Shown: positions 9,157 through 18,742, counted from the first letter of the stretch. The stretch: DNA of 64,000 bases from JAJFUB01 sp964622325 (GCA_964622325.1 CAZUOJ010000001.1:80327-144326); one strand, 5' to 3'. The notes: generated by a model not told the origin, from the sequence alone. Numbers and translations: made by a program.

Positions 9157-10728
9157 TTACATTGTGTCCAAAAGCCTCCAAAAAGCCGTCGCCGCCTCAG
9201 AAAAGCTAAAGCCATGTCCTCCCATCAGCGTCAATAAGCCGTCAAAGGAGCGGCAGCGTAAAATGGATATAAGCTCCTTGACTTCTCCTTGGCCGCGGCC
9301 GGGCACTGTCTCCGCTGGCCAGCCTGGCCGCCGGCAGCCATCCGCCAACATCAATTGCACTGTATAGCGCTTTAATTTCCCGCGCGTCCATGTCTTCAAA
9401 AAAGGATTCTCCCCCACATAGGCAAAATGACGCGGATTAAACGAAAAGCGAACCGCCGGATGATTGACTTCCTGCAATATAGCCGCACAGCTGGCACTAT
9501 CTCGCCACAGCCCGGCCGCATGATTTTCAAGGAGCAAAATAATGTGATGCTGAGCGGCCACATTAGCGAGATTCTGGAGAGCCGCCACGGCGCGGGGCAT
9601 TTTTTCCGCTATCTCTGCCTCACTGGCTATCCAGGGCGGCAATTTGAAATATTCTGGCGCCAGCGCCTCCGCTTGCCGTAGCGTCTGTTCCAGCTTCTCT
9701 GCCTGTTCCGCCGCCGACGCTTCCCAATTGATTGCGCAGGGCCATACAGCCACATGGCAGTTAGCTTCCTGGATTTGCGCACAAAAATGGGCGAAAGCTT
9801 CCGGGCCGGCCTGTTCCAGGGATTGCACAAGCTGGGAAGAAATTTCCAGCGTCTCAATGCCTTCAGCTTTTATATCCCACAGGGCATTGCCGATTTCATC
9901 AGGCGGATATATGCCTGAAAGCAAGCCGCTGAGCGTAAAATCTTCGCCTAAAAGGCGTGCGCGTTTTATCTCCGCTCGCTGCTTCACACAATCCTCACAA
10001 TGCGGATTGTCACAAAGCACGGCTGCGGGATTTTTCTGCAAAGCCTCCACAGCCAGCCGCAGAACTTCTGAAGCCTTCATCAGCCGACAAACCGCTTTGC
10101 CGATCCGTCCAATCCGCATCGCCCCGGCTTCTAAAAAGAGCCGATCCAGCTGGATAAAATCCCTGTGGGGGCCCGGGAATTGCTCCAGCACTTTTGTTTG
10201 CCGCACGCCCTGCTCATCGTAATAATCCCGCATAATTGTATTCAAATAGGGGCTTCCTACGAGCTCTTCGGCTAAATGCAGCAATGTATTGCGATCCTGA
10301 TCGCAGCCGATAAAAAGCAAATAGCCATTTTCGTGTTTGGCGACGCGCCCCCAGGGCGATTCGGGGCCAATGGCTGTGGGCTGATTGATGTGGCCGGCTA
10401 AAATCTCGGCGGCTTTAGGCCCCACGCCAGCGGCAGAATGTGTCGGATGTATGCTCCGTATTGTTTCGGGCCGCCGCCAAAAACGATCCGTTATGGCTCC
10501 CACTGTGGAAGGTGTCTCATGAACATTGAATACGGCTGCGCTGCCCATCGCCGGCATTAAGATTGTGCCCGTAGGCCCGACAGCCTCAATTAGCGCATCT
10601 ATCACAGTGTCGGCCCCGCCCTCTACATAGCCCAGCGCCGAGAGGGAAGAATGTACCATTAATATCATTCCAGGCTCCACGCCTAATTCTTGAAGCCCCT
10701 GTTTGATCTCTTCTTTCGTCAATGCCAT
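9157..10728 (-). CDS. AAC(3)-family acetyltransferase fused to a xylose-isomerase-like TIM barrel
   Basis: A 523-residue two-domain protein. Residues 1-250 match the aminoglycoside 3-N-acetyltransferase family: MVHSSLSALGYVEGGADTVI, the HPTHSAAGVG stretch (His97) and SPWGRVAKHENGYLLFIGCD with TLLHLAEE. This fold moves an acetyl group from acetyl-CoA to an amine. A Cys cluster C239-x4-C244-x2-C247 follows and could bind a metal. Residues about 270-523 look like an AP-endonuclease-2/sugar-phosphate-isomerase TIM barrel (GIETLEISSQL, LLLENHAAGLW, RFSFNPRHFAYVG). The ATG at 10728 has GGAG 10 bases upstream. Neighbours are folate genes and HEAT genes. A native amino-sugar or cofactor role is likelier than drug resistance; that is inference. 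Confidence 0.82.
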   Translation of the reverse strand: MALTKEEIKQGLQELGVEPGMILMVHSSLSALGYVEGGADTVIDALIEAVGPTGTILMPAMGSAAVFNVHETPSTVGAITDRFWRRPETIRSIHPTHSAAGVGPKAAEILAGHINQPTAIGPESPWGRVAKHENGYLLFIGCDQDRNTLLHLAEELVGSPYLNTIMRDYYDEQGVRQTKVLEQFPGPHRDFIQLDRLFLEAGAMRIGRIGKAVCRLMKASEVLRLAVEALQKNPAAVLCDNPHCEDCVKQRAEIKRARLLGEDFTLSGLLSGIYPPDEIGNALWDIKAEGIETLEISSQLVQSLEQAGPEAFAHFCAQIQEANCHVAVWPCAINWEASAAEQAEKLEQTLRQAEALAPEYFKLPPWIASEAEIAEKMPRAVAALQNLANVAAQHHIILLLENHAAGLWRDSASCAAILQEVNHPAVRFSFNPRHFAYVGENPFLKTWTRGKLKRYTVQLMLADGCRRPGWPAETVPGRGQGEVKELISILRCRSFDGLLTLMGGHGFSFSEAATAFWRLLDTM

Positions 10729-10845
10729 CGTCCGTCCACTCCATTTTTCCCAGGAAAACACAACAAAAAAATTAATTATCTTGTTTGGCACAATTGCTGC
10801 TTGCGCGTCCGCGAAAGAATAAAATTATCGCTTTAAAGTTTTGTG

Positions 10846-11214
10846 TTATTCTCGTCGCCTTGTCATCTCCACTTCCGCGTGATCCACAAGGCCTCCTAAC
10901 GGCACGCTTTGCTTGCGCACGCGCACTGTGACTTCATCCACTTCAAATTGCGCTAAAATTGCCTGCGCCACATCATGCGCCAGAGCTTCCATAAGCTGAT
11001 AATGGCGCCCCGCCTCAATGCGGCGCACAAGCTCATACACGGCTTTATAGTCCACTGTTTTCGTCAGATCATCCGTACGGCCCGCTTCTGTTAAATCACG
11101 CACTAATTCCAAATCCATCGCAAAACGTCCGCCTAGACGCCTTTCCGAATCCTCCACGCCATGATGGCCGTAAAAACTGATATTCACAAGCCGAATGCAA
11201 TCCCGCTGTTTCAT
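10846..11214 (-). CDS. folB: dihydroneopterin aldolase
   Basis: A 122-residue FolB protein, which cleaves 7,8-dihydroneopterin to 6-hydroxymethyl-dihydropterin and glycolaldehyde in folate synthesis. Family marks include NISFYGHHGVEDSERRLGGRF near the N-terminus, the central TVDYKAVYELV with HYQLMEALAHDVA (pterin-binding Glu), and VRVRKQSVPLGGLVDHAEVE near the end with the conserved Lys. Length is normal. The ATG overlaps the stop of the cyclo-ligase gene by 4 bases (ATGA), so the two are translationally coupled. Confidence 0.95.
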   Translation of the reverse strand: MKQRDCIRLVNISFYGHHGVEDSERRLGGRFAMDLELVRDLTEAGRTDDLTKTVDYKAVYELVRRIEAGRHYQLMEALAHDVAQAILAQFEVDEVTVRVRKQSVPLGGLVDHAEVEMTRRRE

Positions 11215-11807
11215 TGTTCCGCTCTGATCAGGCGCTTTTCCGTCACGATGTACGGCACTGATATATCCTCATCCTCTGTCGGCACATGAGGCACAATTTG
11301 CAATTCAAAAGCCGCCGCCACAATTTGCTCCGGCGCCATACGCGGCTTCAGCCGCGCCAAAAGCCGATCGTAAAAGCCGCCGCCATAGCCCAGACGATGC
11401 CCTTGCATATCAAAAGCCACGCCAGGAATCAAGGCGAATTCAATTTCCTCGGGCGTGGCTAAACGACAACATTCTGGCCGTGGCTCCGTAATGCCCCATA
11501 CGCCAGGCGCTGTATCTCTCTCCCGATCCACAATTTCATATAATTGCAATGTCCGTGAGGCATTATGCACTTTCGGCAAAAGCAGCCGTTTGCCCTGCCG
11601 AAACAATTCGGCTATAAAATCGTGCGTCATGACTTCGCTGCGAAAACAAGCATAGACAAGAAGCGTTTGGGCATTTTGCACAGCCGGCATAGCCAATAAG
11701 GCTTCTGTAATAGGCTTGCTCAACGCTTCTCGTTCCGCCGGCGACAAAGCATCACGGCGCGCTAATATTTCTTTTCGCAAGGCGGCTTTACATTCCTGGA
11801 TTGCCAT
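11211..11807 (-). CDS. 5-formyltetrahydrofolate cyclo-ligase
   Basis: A 198-residue protein of the 5-FTHF cyclo-ligase (MTHFS/YgfA, Fau) family, which converts 5-formyl-THF and ATP to 5,10-methenyl-THF, returning a storage folate to the pool. Signs are KAALRKEILARRDALSPAER at the N-terminus, LLVYACFRSEV, LLLPKVH, and the family signature LIPGVAFDMQGHRLGYGGGFYDRLL. The ATG at 11807 comes one base after the folP stop codon, without an obvious separate ribosome site, suggesting coupling; longer open frame to 11861 lies inside folP. Sitting between folP and folB supports a folate function. Confidence 0.93.
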   Translation of the reverse strand: MAIQECKAALRKEILARRDALSPAEREALSKPITEALLAMPAVQNAQTLLVYACFRSEVMTHDFIAELFRQGKRLLLPKVHNASRTLQLYEIVDRERDTAPGVWGITEPRPECCRLATPEEIEFALIPGVAFDMQGHRLGYGGGFYDRLLARLKPRMAPEQIVAAAFELQIVPHVPTEDEDISVPYIVTEKRLIRAEQ

Positions 11808-11808
11808 T

Positions 11809-13017
11809 TTAAGCTGTCGTGTTGCGTTGTACAATAGCGTCAGCCACACGCGCCACATCAATCATTGCCGCGACATCATGAACACGCAAGATGTGAGCGC
11901 CATTTAGCACGCCAATGGCGCACATTGCCGCTGTGCCCCAGATACGTTGTTCGACAGGCTTGCCTGTAATCTCGCCAATTGTCCTTTTGCGAGAGGGGCC
12001 CAGGAGAATGGGACGTCCCAGACTCCGAAATTCGCTAAGCCGGCGCACAAGCTCTAAATTGTGCTCGCGTGTTTTCCCAAAGCCAAAGCCTGGATCAATG
12101 ATGATATGCTCTTCTTTAATGCCTGCTTCCGTAGCCGCTTCGATGCGATCGGCCAAGAACTCATAAACTTCCTTCATAACATCTTCGTAATGGGGATTTT
12201 CCTGCATTGTGCGCGGCTCGCCCTGCATATGCATAATGATGACGGGTACGCCTGCTTCCGCCGCCAGCTCCAGCATCCCAGGCCGGCGCAGGCCATACAC
12301 ATCATTGATGATGGACGCGCCAGCGGAAAGCGCCAGCCGACAGACTTCTGGCTTACTGGAATCAATAGATATGGGCACATCCACGCGCGCAGCTAATCCT
12401 TCAAGGACAGGAAGAACGCGCTGTAGCTCTTCTTCTGCCGAAACGCCCAGGCTGCCCGGACGCGTCGATTCCCCGCCCACATCTAAAATGTCCGCCCCTG
12501 CTGCCACAAAATCCACGCCCTGCTGAATTGCTGCTTGGACATTTGCCCCCAGTCCGTCTCCGGAAAATGAATCCGGAGTCATATTAATTATGCCCATGAT
12601 CCGTGTGCGTGTAAAATCCAGATCAAAATGGCGCCAACGCAACGGCGGCGGCGTTTGGGCATGGCATGCTAAGACACGTTCAATTTCTTTTCCAATGGCT
12701 TGCAAGCCGAAAGGCTCATTGGCCAGTCTCGGCACAAGACGCGCAAAATGCCGCGCATCGCCTATCAGCAAGACAGGCCGCGGCGTATCATCAAAAGCGG
12801 CCACATGCCGGGACACACAGGCCTCGCCGCCCAGGCTGAGCATAAGCTGTTTGAGAACAGCTGCCGCCTTCCCGCGCACATTTTCAAGGCGCAAGAAGAT
12901 GGGCTGGGCTTTGGGGGCCATTATTCGTATGCCCTCGGGAGCTACGCCCACACGCGCCATTTCCCGAGCAATTTCTTCTGGCGAAGATAAATTCAACAAG
13001 CGCACGTAATGTGACAT
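11809..13017 (-). CDS. folP: dihydropteroate synthase, long form
   Basis: A 402-residue FolP, which joins 6-hydroxymethyl-dihydropterin pyrophosphate to p-aminobenzoate. The catalytic barrel begins near residue 130 with IMGIINMTPDSFSGDG, followed by ADILDVGGESTRPGS, ISIDSSKPEVCRLAL, INDVYGLR, IIMHMQGEP and IIIDPGFGFGKT, all canonical. The first about 120 residues (MSHYVRLLNLSSPEEIARE...) are an extra domain found in long FolP proteins of several phyla. The ATG at 13017 is chosen over a longer frame to 13242 because it starts the recognisable extension; the upstream AAGAAA is a weak ribosome site. It heads a folP-cyclo-ligase-folB unit. Confidence 0.95.
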   Translation of the reverse strand: MSHYVRLLNLSSPEEIAREMARVGVAPEGIRIMAPKAQPIFLRLENVRGKAAAVLKQLMLSLGGEACVSRHVAAFDDTPRPVLLIGDARHFARLVPRLANEPFGLQAIGKEIERVLACHAQTPPPLRWRHFDLDFTRTRIMGIINMTPDSFSGDGLGANVQAAIQQGVDFVAAGADILDVGGESTRPGSLGVSAEEELQRVLPVLEGLAARVDVPISIDSSKPEVCRLALSAGASIINDVYGLRRPGMLELAAEAGVPVIIMHMQGEPRTMQENPHYEDVMKEVYEFLADRIEAATEAGIKEEHIIIDPGFGFGKTREHNLELVRRLSEFRSLGRPILLGPSRKRTIGEITGKPVEQRIWGTAAMCAIGVLNGAHILRVHDVAAMIDVARVADAIVQRNTTA

Positions 13018-13198
13018 AGATTTCTTAATTTCTTTTTTTCTGTTGGTTGATGTTGTATAATTTGTGTGATAATGTTCTTTCTCTTTCCTTGTTTTTGAGA
13101 GCATGCGATACAAATAAGGACGCCAATTATTGCGTTTGATATGTTGCAAAAAGCGTCCTGCGGAACAAATTAAAGCCTGATGGCTGTATTTTGGGGCC

Positions 13199-14446
13199 TT
13201 ATTTCCCCATGTTCTTTTCCTTTTCCGGATATTCCCGCGCAAATGTATTGTAGCCTTTTAGGGAAATCCATTCTGTTTTTAAAGCCCAGGGAGCGCCTAA
13301 ATCGCTATATGTTTTTCCTTCAGCATAGCCTTCATCGAGCAAATCGCTAATGCCGTTTAACCCCGTAAATATAGAATTTCCCTGCGCTTCTCTTGTCACA
13401 AATTCCGTAGGAATATCTGCAGGCTGTTGAGCCGATTCCCAGGCGCCATTAAGGGCTAGCACATACGGCCTTGTCATAGCTAAAGGGCAATTTAATTCTT
13501 GATCCAGGCCTTGCAAAAAACGCAGACAATTGCGAAAGACTTCATCATGCTCACGCCGGCCGTCATCGGGGATAATTTCTCTTGTGCCGTCTTTCCATGT
13601 GATTGTCGCCTCGCCACTTATAGCCCAATCTATTATGGCTTTTTCTGTAAAAATACGGCTCCAAGGCCCGCGGGATTTCCATCCCGCTAGCGTAACGAGA
13701 TACACAATTTCTACATTTGCATCTGTGCGGACACAAACGGCGGCTGTATCTTCGCTGGGAATAGGATGGGCATGATACAATTCGCCGCGTACTGACAGAG
13801 GCTGCGCCGCCTGGCCCCATTTATCAGAAGCCCAATATAAGGCATTAAACAAATAATGCGCTAAGGCATTACATACGGCTCCATCCAGGCAATATTTTCC
13901 CTGATGAATGATTTTGCCCGCCCACGCATTGCGGGCATAATAGGCGTCATCCCGGAGCCATTCAGCCATGACATAAATGCGTTGCACACGGCCCAGCTTG
14001 CCCTCGCAAATGAGCTTTTTTATGGCGCGCACTGTGCATTTAGACTGATTCTGAAATCCCACACAGCAAATTTTTCCGCTTTGTTGTTCGGCTTGCAGCA
14101 TAGCGTCAAGCTGCTGGATAACAGGCGCTGGCGGCTTCTCTAAAAGCACATTGTAGCCCGCTTGAAGCGCGGCAATCGTCATTTCGGCATGATCCGGAAT
14201 AGCCACAGGCAAAGCAATGAGCTGTGTGTGCCCTTTTTCCGCAGCCAGCATTTCTTCATAGGATTGATATACAATAACGCCTCGAGATTGATAATCAGAA
14301 ACAGCCTCCGCATATACATCTGGCCGCCGAATAACAGCACATGTTTGTTTCGCTAAGCCTTCCTGTTCCATTTGTCTTATGGAACGCAAATGGCTGGCCG
14401 CGAAGTTGTTAGTGCCGACGAGACATATTGTAATGGCGTCTGCCAA
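13199..14446 (-). CDS. Gfo/Idh/MocA family oxidoreductase
   Basis: A 415-residue dehydrogenase of the glucose-fructose oxidoreductase/inositol dehydrogenase family, with an N-terminal Rossmann domain (ITICLVGTNNFAASHLRSI; an atypical glycine motif) and the signature LLEKPPAP whose Lys is catalytic. The C-terminal alpha/beta domain follows (WAGKIIHQGKYCLDGAVCNA). It would oxidise a sugar or cyclitol with NAD(P). The start codon is TTG at 14446, preceded 5 bases upstream by a very strong AGGAGGGG. It lies 39 bases after a second family member in the same direction, so they are probably co-transcribed. The exact substrate is unknown. Confidence 0.88.
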   Translation of the reverse strand: MADAITICLVGTNNFAASHLRSIRQMEQEGLAKQTCAVIRRPDVYAEAVSDYQSRGVIVYQSYEEMLAAEKGHTQLIALPVAIPDHAEMTIAALQAGYNVLLEKPPAPVIQQLDAMLQAEQQSGKICCVGFQNQSKCTVRAIKKLICEGKLGRVQRIYVMAEWLRDDAYYARNAWAGKIIHQGKYCLDGAVCNALAHYLFNALYWASDKWGQAAQPLSVRGELYHAHPIPSEDTAAVCVRTDANVEIVYLVTLAGWKSRGPWSRIFTEKAIIDWAISGEATITWKDGTREIIPDDGRREHDEVFRNCLRFLQGLDQELNCPLAMTRPYVLALNGAWESAQQPADIPTEFVTREAQGNSIFTGLNGISDLLDEGYAEGKTYSDLGAPWALKTEWISLKGYNTFAREYPEKEKNMGK

Positions 14447-14485
14447 TTTTCCCCTCCTGAGAACAAAATTATTATTTGTAAAGAC

Positions 14486-15547
14486 TCAGATATTGCCGCG
14501 TTGTCGTTCATAATTTAAAGCGGCTTCGCTGCGAATGTCATAAGCGGGCTCATTTACAGCTAATGTACCGTCCTGCACCATTTCTATTAAAGGCGATGTG
14601 AGCTTGTCAAAAGGCGGCGTAATAAAAGCGCGACGCCGCGCCGACTCATAAATTGCCATCATAATTTCTTCTGTGATTATAGTGCGGCGGCCAGAATTGC
14701 GATGCTCAGGGCCGCCTTCTATCCAGGCAATCAGTTCGTGCACAGGAGACGGCTGGGCGGATAGGGGCAATTCCTGCCAGCCATGAGCGCTGCTATTCAG
14801 CATCCGCGCGAATCGGGAATTGACTAGGATAATGCCTTCTGGCCCACAGATTTGATAGGCAGTGCTGGCGCGTTCTTCGCCCAGCATATCTACTTCCAAT
14901 ACTAGTTCGTGATTCCCTTCAAAACGAATGATTGCCGCAGCTTTATCTTCGGCCGGCAGCCCCCGTTCATAACGATTTGTTGTGCGTTCTATTTGGCCAA
15001 AAACGCCTGTCCACATTGGATCATTTAACAGCCAACGAAACAAATCAATCCCATGGCAGCCATTATTCAACAGCCCGCCGCCTGTCCGCCAAAACAATGT
15101 TACAGGCGATCCAATAGCCCCTTGCGCAATAGCTTCTTTGGCCGCCATATAGGAGGGCACAAAGCGCAATTGATGATGGATGGCCAATTTGGCCCCGTAT
15201 CGTTCGGCGGCCTTGAGCATCGCCCGCGCTTCTCCCAAATCACGCCCCATAGGCTTTTCCGCCAAAATGCCTTTTACGCCTGCCTCCGCGGCGGCAATGC
15301 TTATTTCCGCATGTGTGCCGTGCCATGTGCAGATGCTGACGAGATCGGGCTGCTCCTGAGCCAATAATTCCCGATAATCTTCGTAGCTTTTTCCAACATT
15401 GAATTGTTCACAAAAGCCCCGCAATTTTTCGGGATCAATATCACAAGCCGCCACAATCTCTGTACGGGGATTTTCCACATAATATTTGGCATGTGTCCGC
15501 GAAATGCCGCCTGTGCCTACGAAAGCTACACGATAAATCTTCGACAT
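14486..15547 (-). CDS. Gfo/Idh/MocA family oxidoreductase
   Basis: A 353-residue NAD(P)-dependent sugar dehydrogenase-like protein. The Rossmann motif FVGTGGISRTHAKYY is canonical, VAACDIDPEKLRGF follows, and the signature LAEKPMGRD carries the catalytic Lys. The C-terminal domain includes GGGLLNNGCHGIDLFRWLL, the conserved GGG-x-HxxD region. Start supported by GGGAG about 7 bases upstream of the ATG at 15547. First gene of a leftward pair with the gene at 13199, and divergent from the YfhO-like gene. Pairs of such enzymes often act on the same sugar in sequence; that is inference. Confidence 0.92.
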   Translation of the reverse strand: MSKIYRVAFVGTGGISRTHAKYYVENPRTEIVAACDIDPEKLRGFCEQFNVGKSYEDYRELLAQEQPDLVSICTWHGTHAEISIAAAEAGVKGILAEKPMGRDLGEARAMLKAAERYGAKLAIHHQLRFVPSYMAAKEAIAQGAIGSPVTLFWRTGGGLLNNGCHGIDLFRWLLNDPMWTGVFGQIERTTNRYERGLPAEDKAAAIIRFEGNHELVLEVDMLGEERASTAYQICGPEGIILVNSRFARMLNSSAHGWQELPLSAQPSPVHELIAWIEGGPEHRNSGRRTIITEEIMMAIYESARRRAFITPPFDKLTSPLIEMVQDGTLAVNEPAYDIRSEAALNYERQRGNI

Positions 15548-15698
15548 CCTAGTCTCCCGAAGAAAGCTGTGATTTTAATTCTTTAAGGGCACACATAATC
15601 CTTTGCCTGCTTTTTATTGAGATGACATTTCAATTAGAATGCTTCTTAATGCCCGTAAGTTTTGTGATTTTTAGGATAAAAATCAAGCTGAAGAATAT

Positions 15699-15728
15699 TT
15701 GGCTTGCTTTTAAGAATGAAATTATAAT
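15699..15728 (+). promoter_or_regulatory. sigma70-type promoter for the YfhO-like gene
   Basis: TTGGCT (15699-15704), an 18-base spacer and a perfect TATAAT (15723-15728), placing transcription start near 15735 and giving a leader of about 50 bases. It sits in an AT-rich divergent intergenic region (15548-15785). Confidence 0.6.
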
Positions 15729-15785
15729 CTTTAACACAGAATTTGTTTAGGCCGAAAAGCCCCTAAAATTTATGCCACAGGAAAC

Positions 15786-18281
15786 ATGATGAACAGAAGA
15801 GAAAAATGGAAAAATTTTTTCAGACGATATTGCCATCAAATTTGGCTTTTGTGCGCTGTTCTCAGTTTGCCTGTCCTCTTTTGTGGGCAGACATTGCTTT
15901 TAGGACGGCCGTTAATCCGCGATGATGCGGCCTTACAATTCTATCCTCAATTTGCCCAATATGCGGAATGCTTGCGCCAAAACGATTTGTATTTATGGGA
16001 TCCTCATCAATGGTGCGGGCTGCCCGCCCTTGGCACAGCCCAAAGCGGCGGCTTCTATCCTTTTCATTTAATAGCCTTTCGCTTGTTGCCCTGGCAAACA
16101 GCAATCCATTTTTGTTATTGGCTACATTTTGTTTTGGCGTTAGGCGGCTTTATCTGGCTCGCCCGCTCATGGGGAGCTGATTGGGGCCCCGCATTTACAG
16201 GAGGGGCTATCTACGCCTTTAGCGGCTTTGCCGCAGCACATCTTATTCATTATAATTTTGTTACAAGCTTAGCGCATTTTGTGCTGATTCTCGCTTTTCT
16301 GCAGGCGGCCTGGACACACAAAACAAAACGCTTCTGGGGCGCCTTGAGCGCCGAAATTGCTTTAGCTTTCTTGTCTATGCAGCCCCAGCTTTTCTTAATG
16401 GCTTTATTTATGGCCTTTTTGTGGCTTATCATTGAGGGCTGGAGACAAGAAATGCGAAGAGATGCCCCGCCATATCCGTCTCTGCATAGAAATCTCGTTT
16501 ATACAGCTTTTTCCTGTGTTCTGGCTTTTGTGCTTGTGTTGCCACAATTCTTATCCGAGCTAGAGCTGACGCGACTAGTCTCCGCTACAGCAGGACAAAC
16601 AGGCGAGCAAACAAGGAGTTTCATGTCATCTTATCCCTTTAGGGTTGTGGACATCCCTCGTATCGTGTTCCCGAATTTATATGGCTCTGTCCACAATAGC
16701 GTTATGGGCTCAGGCCCTGCCTTTCACGAAACATCCGTTTTTGTCGGCATTGCCACATTGACATTGGCGGCTGCTGGAATTGTGCTCACATATCGCCGCC
16801 GCGGCTTTGCATTTATATTGACAGCTCTCCTTGTGGGCATATTTCTCATTCCTGTCAACAATCCCCTTTATTCGCTTCTCATCCATATTCCTGTGCTGAA
16901 CAATTTTCGTTGTATGGGCCGTTGGGCATTGCTGCCGATTTTTAGCCTGGCGATGTTAGTCTCTTTAGGCTTGACGGCTTTGCCCGTTGCCCCGCCACAA
17001 AAGCAAAAGCGCGCTGGGCTGGCGGCGAGCTTTGTCGCCAGCCTTGTGCTGCTTATTTTAGTTCTATTGTGGCTAACATTTGGCCAAGGGGAACAGGGCA
17101 TTGCTGTGCCCGGGAGCGGCCGTCCTGTCACGGCGGAAACGCTTGCAGATGTGATTTATAATTGGCTTACGGGCTGGGAGCCGTTGTTAGTCTTATGGGG
17201 CGCTGCTTTAGCAGGGGCTTCCTTATGGCTTTCTCATCGGCGTCGTGTGAGCTGGACGCTCGCCTTTTTGGCCGCTTTCGTGCCCCTATGGCATTATTGG
17301 CAATCCGTCAATCAGCCAGGCCCTGCATTGTATTATGCCGCCGCCTGGCCTCCCGCCACAGCACAGGCAATTTTGAAAAACGGAGGAGGACGACTGACAA
17401 CGCTTCCGCCGGAATTAGTGGGCGTGGATATGAAAAAAGCGCAGAAACGCAAAAATCTTGTGGGCTCAGCACAAAATAAGATGGAGATAGACATCTCCCG
17501 CGAGCTGCTTACGCCTGTCTTGGGACTGTGTTATGGGCTATCGTATGCCGACGGCTATCGCCATCGTCTCAGCACGCCCGCGACATATCAGATTTGGCAG
17601 CAATATTTCCATTATGGCGTTCAAGCTTTTACAGGCCAAATCAGGAGCTCCGCCGAAACAATTGCCATTTTCGGCACGCCTACAGAACGAATGAAGCGTC
17701 TCCATCAACTGTGTGGCATACAATTCATTGTGACGCCAGGAGAAATTGAAGATCCCGATTTGGAGCTTATCCACGAAGGCCCTGTGCGAGTGTATCGTTA
17801 TCGAAAGCCACATCCGCAGGCCTGGCTCGTGAGGCGGGCGCATTTTGTCCCCGATCCACAAGCCCAATTAATCGCTGTTAAACAGCGTAATTTTAGGCCG
17901 GATCAAGAGGCTGTTGTGGACGCGCCTTTGCCTTCCTTATCTTCAAAAAAGGCAGGAATAAACAAGGCAGTTGAAGGCCCTTTCCTTGGCGCTCAGCCCC
18001 GAGATGTTGTTGCTGTTCATCGCCGCTTTAATGAAACAATTGTCCATGTCAATGCAAAAGCGCCGGCCCTGCTTGTTATGGCCGACGCTTATTATCCTGG
18101 CTGGAAAGCATATCTAGATGGAAAGCCCTCGCCTATTATGCGCGCTAATTTCGCGTTTCGGGCCGTAGCTGTGCCAGCCGGAGAGCATGAGATTGTTTTT
18201 CGCTACGAGCCTTCTTATTGGCGTCCTGGCGTGGCGCTTATGTTGTTAGGCTGTGTCTTGCTTCTTTTTCTCCTGCTTTAA
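15786..18281 (+). CDS. YfhO-family polytopic membrane protein
   Basis: An 831-residue membrane protein of the YfhO family (related to GT-C glycosyltransferases; in Firmicutes tied to teichoic-acid glycosylation). It has about a dozen hydrophobic segments in the first 530 residues, starting with IWLLCAVLSLPVLFCG, and the acidic pair LIRDDAALQFYPQ in the first outer loop where GT-C enzymes have catalytic acids. A large outer domain follows, ending in the typical ADAYYPGWKAYLDGK and VAVPAGEHEIVFRYEP before a last membrane helix. ATG at 15786 or 15789; AGGA spacing favours 15789. It probably moves a sugar from a lipid carrier to a surface polymer. Converges with iscU. Confidence 0.87.
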   Translation: MMNRREKWKNFFRRYCHQIWLLCAVLSLPVLFCGQTLLLGRPLIRDDAALQFYPQFAQYAECLRQNDLYLWDPHQWCGLPALGTAQSGGFYPFHLIAFRLLPWQTAIHFCYWLHFVLALGGFIWLARSWGADWGPAFTGGAIYAFSGFAAAHLIHYNFVTSLAHFVLILAFLQAAWTHKTKRFWGALSAEIALAFLSMQPQLFLMALFMAFLWLIIEGWRQEMRRDAPPYPSLHRNLVYTAFSCVLAFVLVLPQFLSELELTRLVSATAGQTGEQTRSFMSSYPFRVVDIPRIVFPNLYGSVHNSVMGSGPAFHETSVFVGIATLTLAAAGIVLTYRRRGFAFILTALLVGIFLIPVNNPLYSLLIHIPVLNNFRCMGRWALLPIFSLAMLVSLGLTALPVAPPQKQKRAGLAASFVASLVLLILVLLWLTFGQGEQGIAVPGSGRPVTAETLADVIYNWLTGWEPLLVLWGAALAGASLWLSHRRRVSWTLAFLAAFVPLWHYWQSVNQPGPALYYAAAWPPATAQAILKNGGGRLTTLPPELVGVDMKKAQKRKNLVGSAQNKMEIDISRELLTPVLGLCYGLSYADGYRHRLSTPATYQIWQQYFHYGVQAFTGQIRSSAETIAIFGTPTERMKRLHQLCGIQFIVTPGEIEDPDLELIHEGPVRVYRYRKPHPQAWLVRRAHFVPDPQAQLIAVKQRNFRPDQEAVVDAPLPSLSSKKAGINKAVEGPFLGAQPRDVVAVHRRFNETIVHVNAKAPALLVMADAYYPGWKAYLDGKPSPIMRANFAFRAVAVPAGEHEIVFRYEPSYWRPGVALMLLGCVLLLFLLL

Positions 18282-18292
18282 GGCCAGCAGTT

Positions 18293-18742
18293 TCAATGTG
18301 TTTCGGCGTGCGGATCAATTTTTTCTAGACGCGCAATTTTTTCTTCCAGCAAAGGCGGGGGCGTTTTTTCGGGATGTTTCGCATAATAATCTTTAATGGC
18401 GGCTGCAATGCCCTGTTCGGCCAGAACAGAACAATGCAATTTCACAGGAGGCAAGCCCCCTAATTCCTCCACAACAGTGCGATTATCCACTGCTAAGGCT
18501 TCGGCCAGCGTTTTGCCTTTGACGAGCTCTGTCAGCATAGAGCTGACAGCAATCGCTGCGCCACAGCCAAATGTCTGGAATTTTATGTCTTCAATCCGTT
18601 CCGTTTCCGGATTTACGCGCATTGTAATCCGCATCATATCCCCGCATTTGGGATTGCCGACATCGCCTATGGCATCGGGATTCTCAATTTCGCCAACATT
18701 GCGCGGCTGGCGGAAATGTTCCAGCACTTTCTCCGAATACAT
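18293..18742 (-). CDS. iscU: Fe-S cluster scaffold protein, IscU/NifU N-terminal type
   Basis: A 149-residue IscU-like scaffold on which [2Fe-2S] clusters are assembled before transfer to apoproteins. The three conserved Cys are present in GNPKCGDMMRI (with the regulatory Asp), TFGCGAAIAVSS and LHCSVLAEQGI. The N-terminus MYSEKVLEHFRQPRNVG is diagnostic. A short polar tail with PEKTPPPLLEEKI follows. The ATG at 18742 is the family start; AAAGGA lies about 10 bases upstream. No cysteine desulfurase gene is adjacent, so its partner must be elsewhere. Confidence 0.94.
   Translation of the reverse strand: MYSEKVLEHFRQPRNVGEIENPDAIGDVGNPKCGDMMRITMRVNPETERIEDIKFQTFGCGAAIAVSSMLTELVKGKTLAEALAVDNRTVVEELGGLPPVKLHCSVLAEQGIAAAIKDYYAKHPEKTPPPLLEEKIARLEKIDPHAETH

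Noticed and set aside
9157..10728. Aminoglycoside resistance gene
   Set aside because: AAC(3)-family folds are widespread in non-resistance roles, the protein is fused to a TIM barrel, and there is no mobile-element context.
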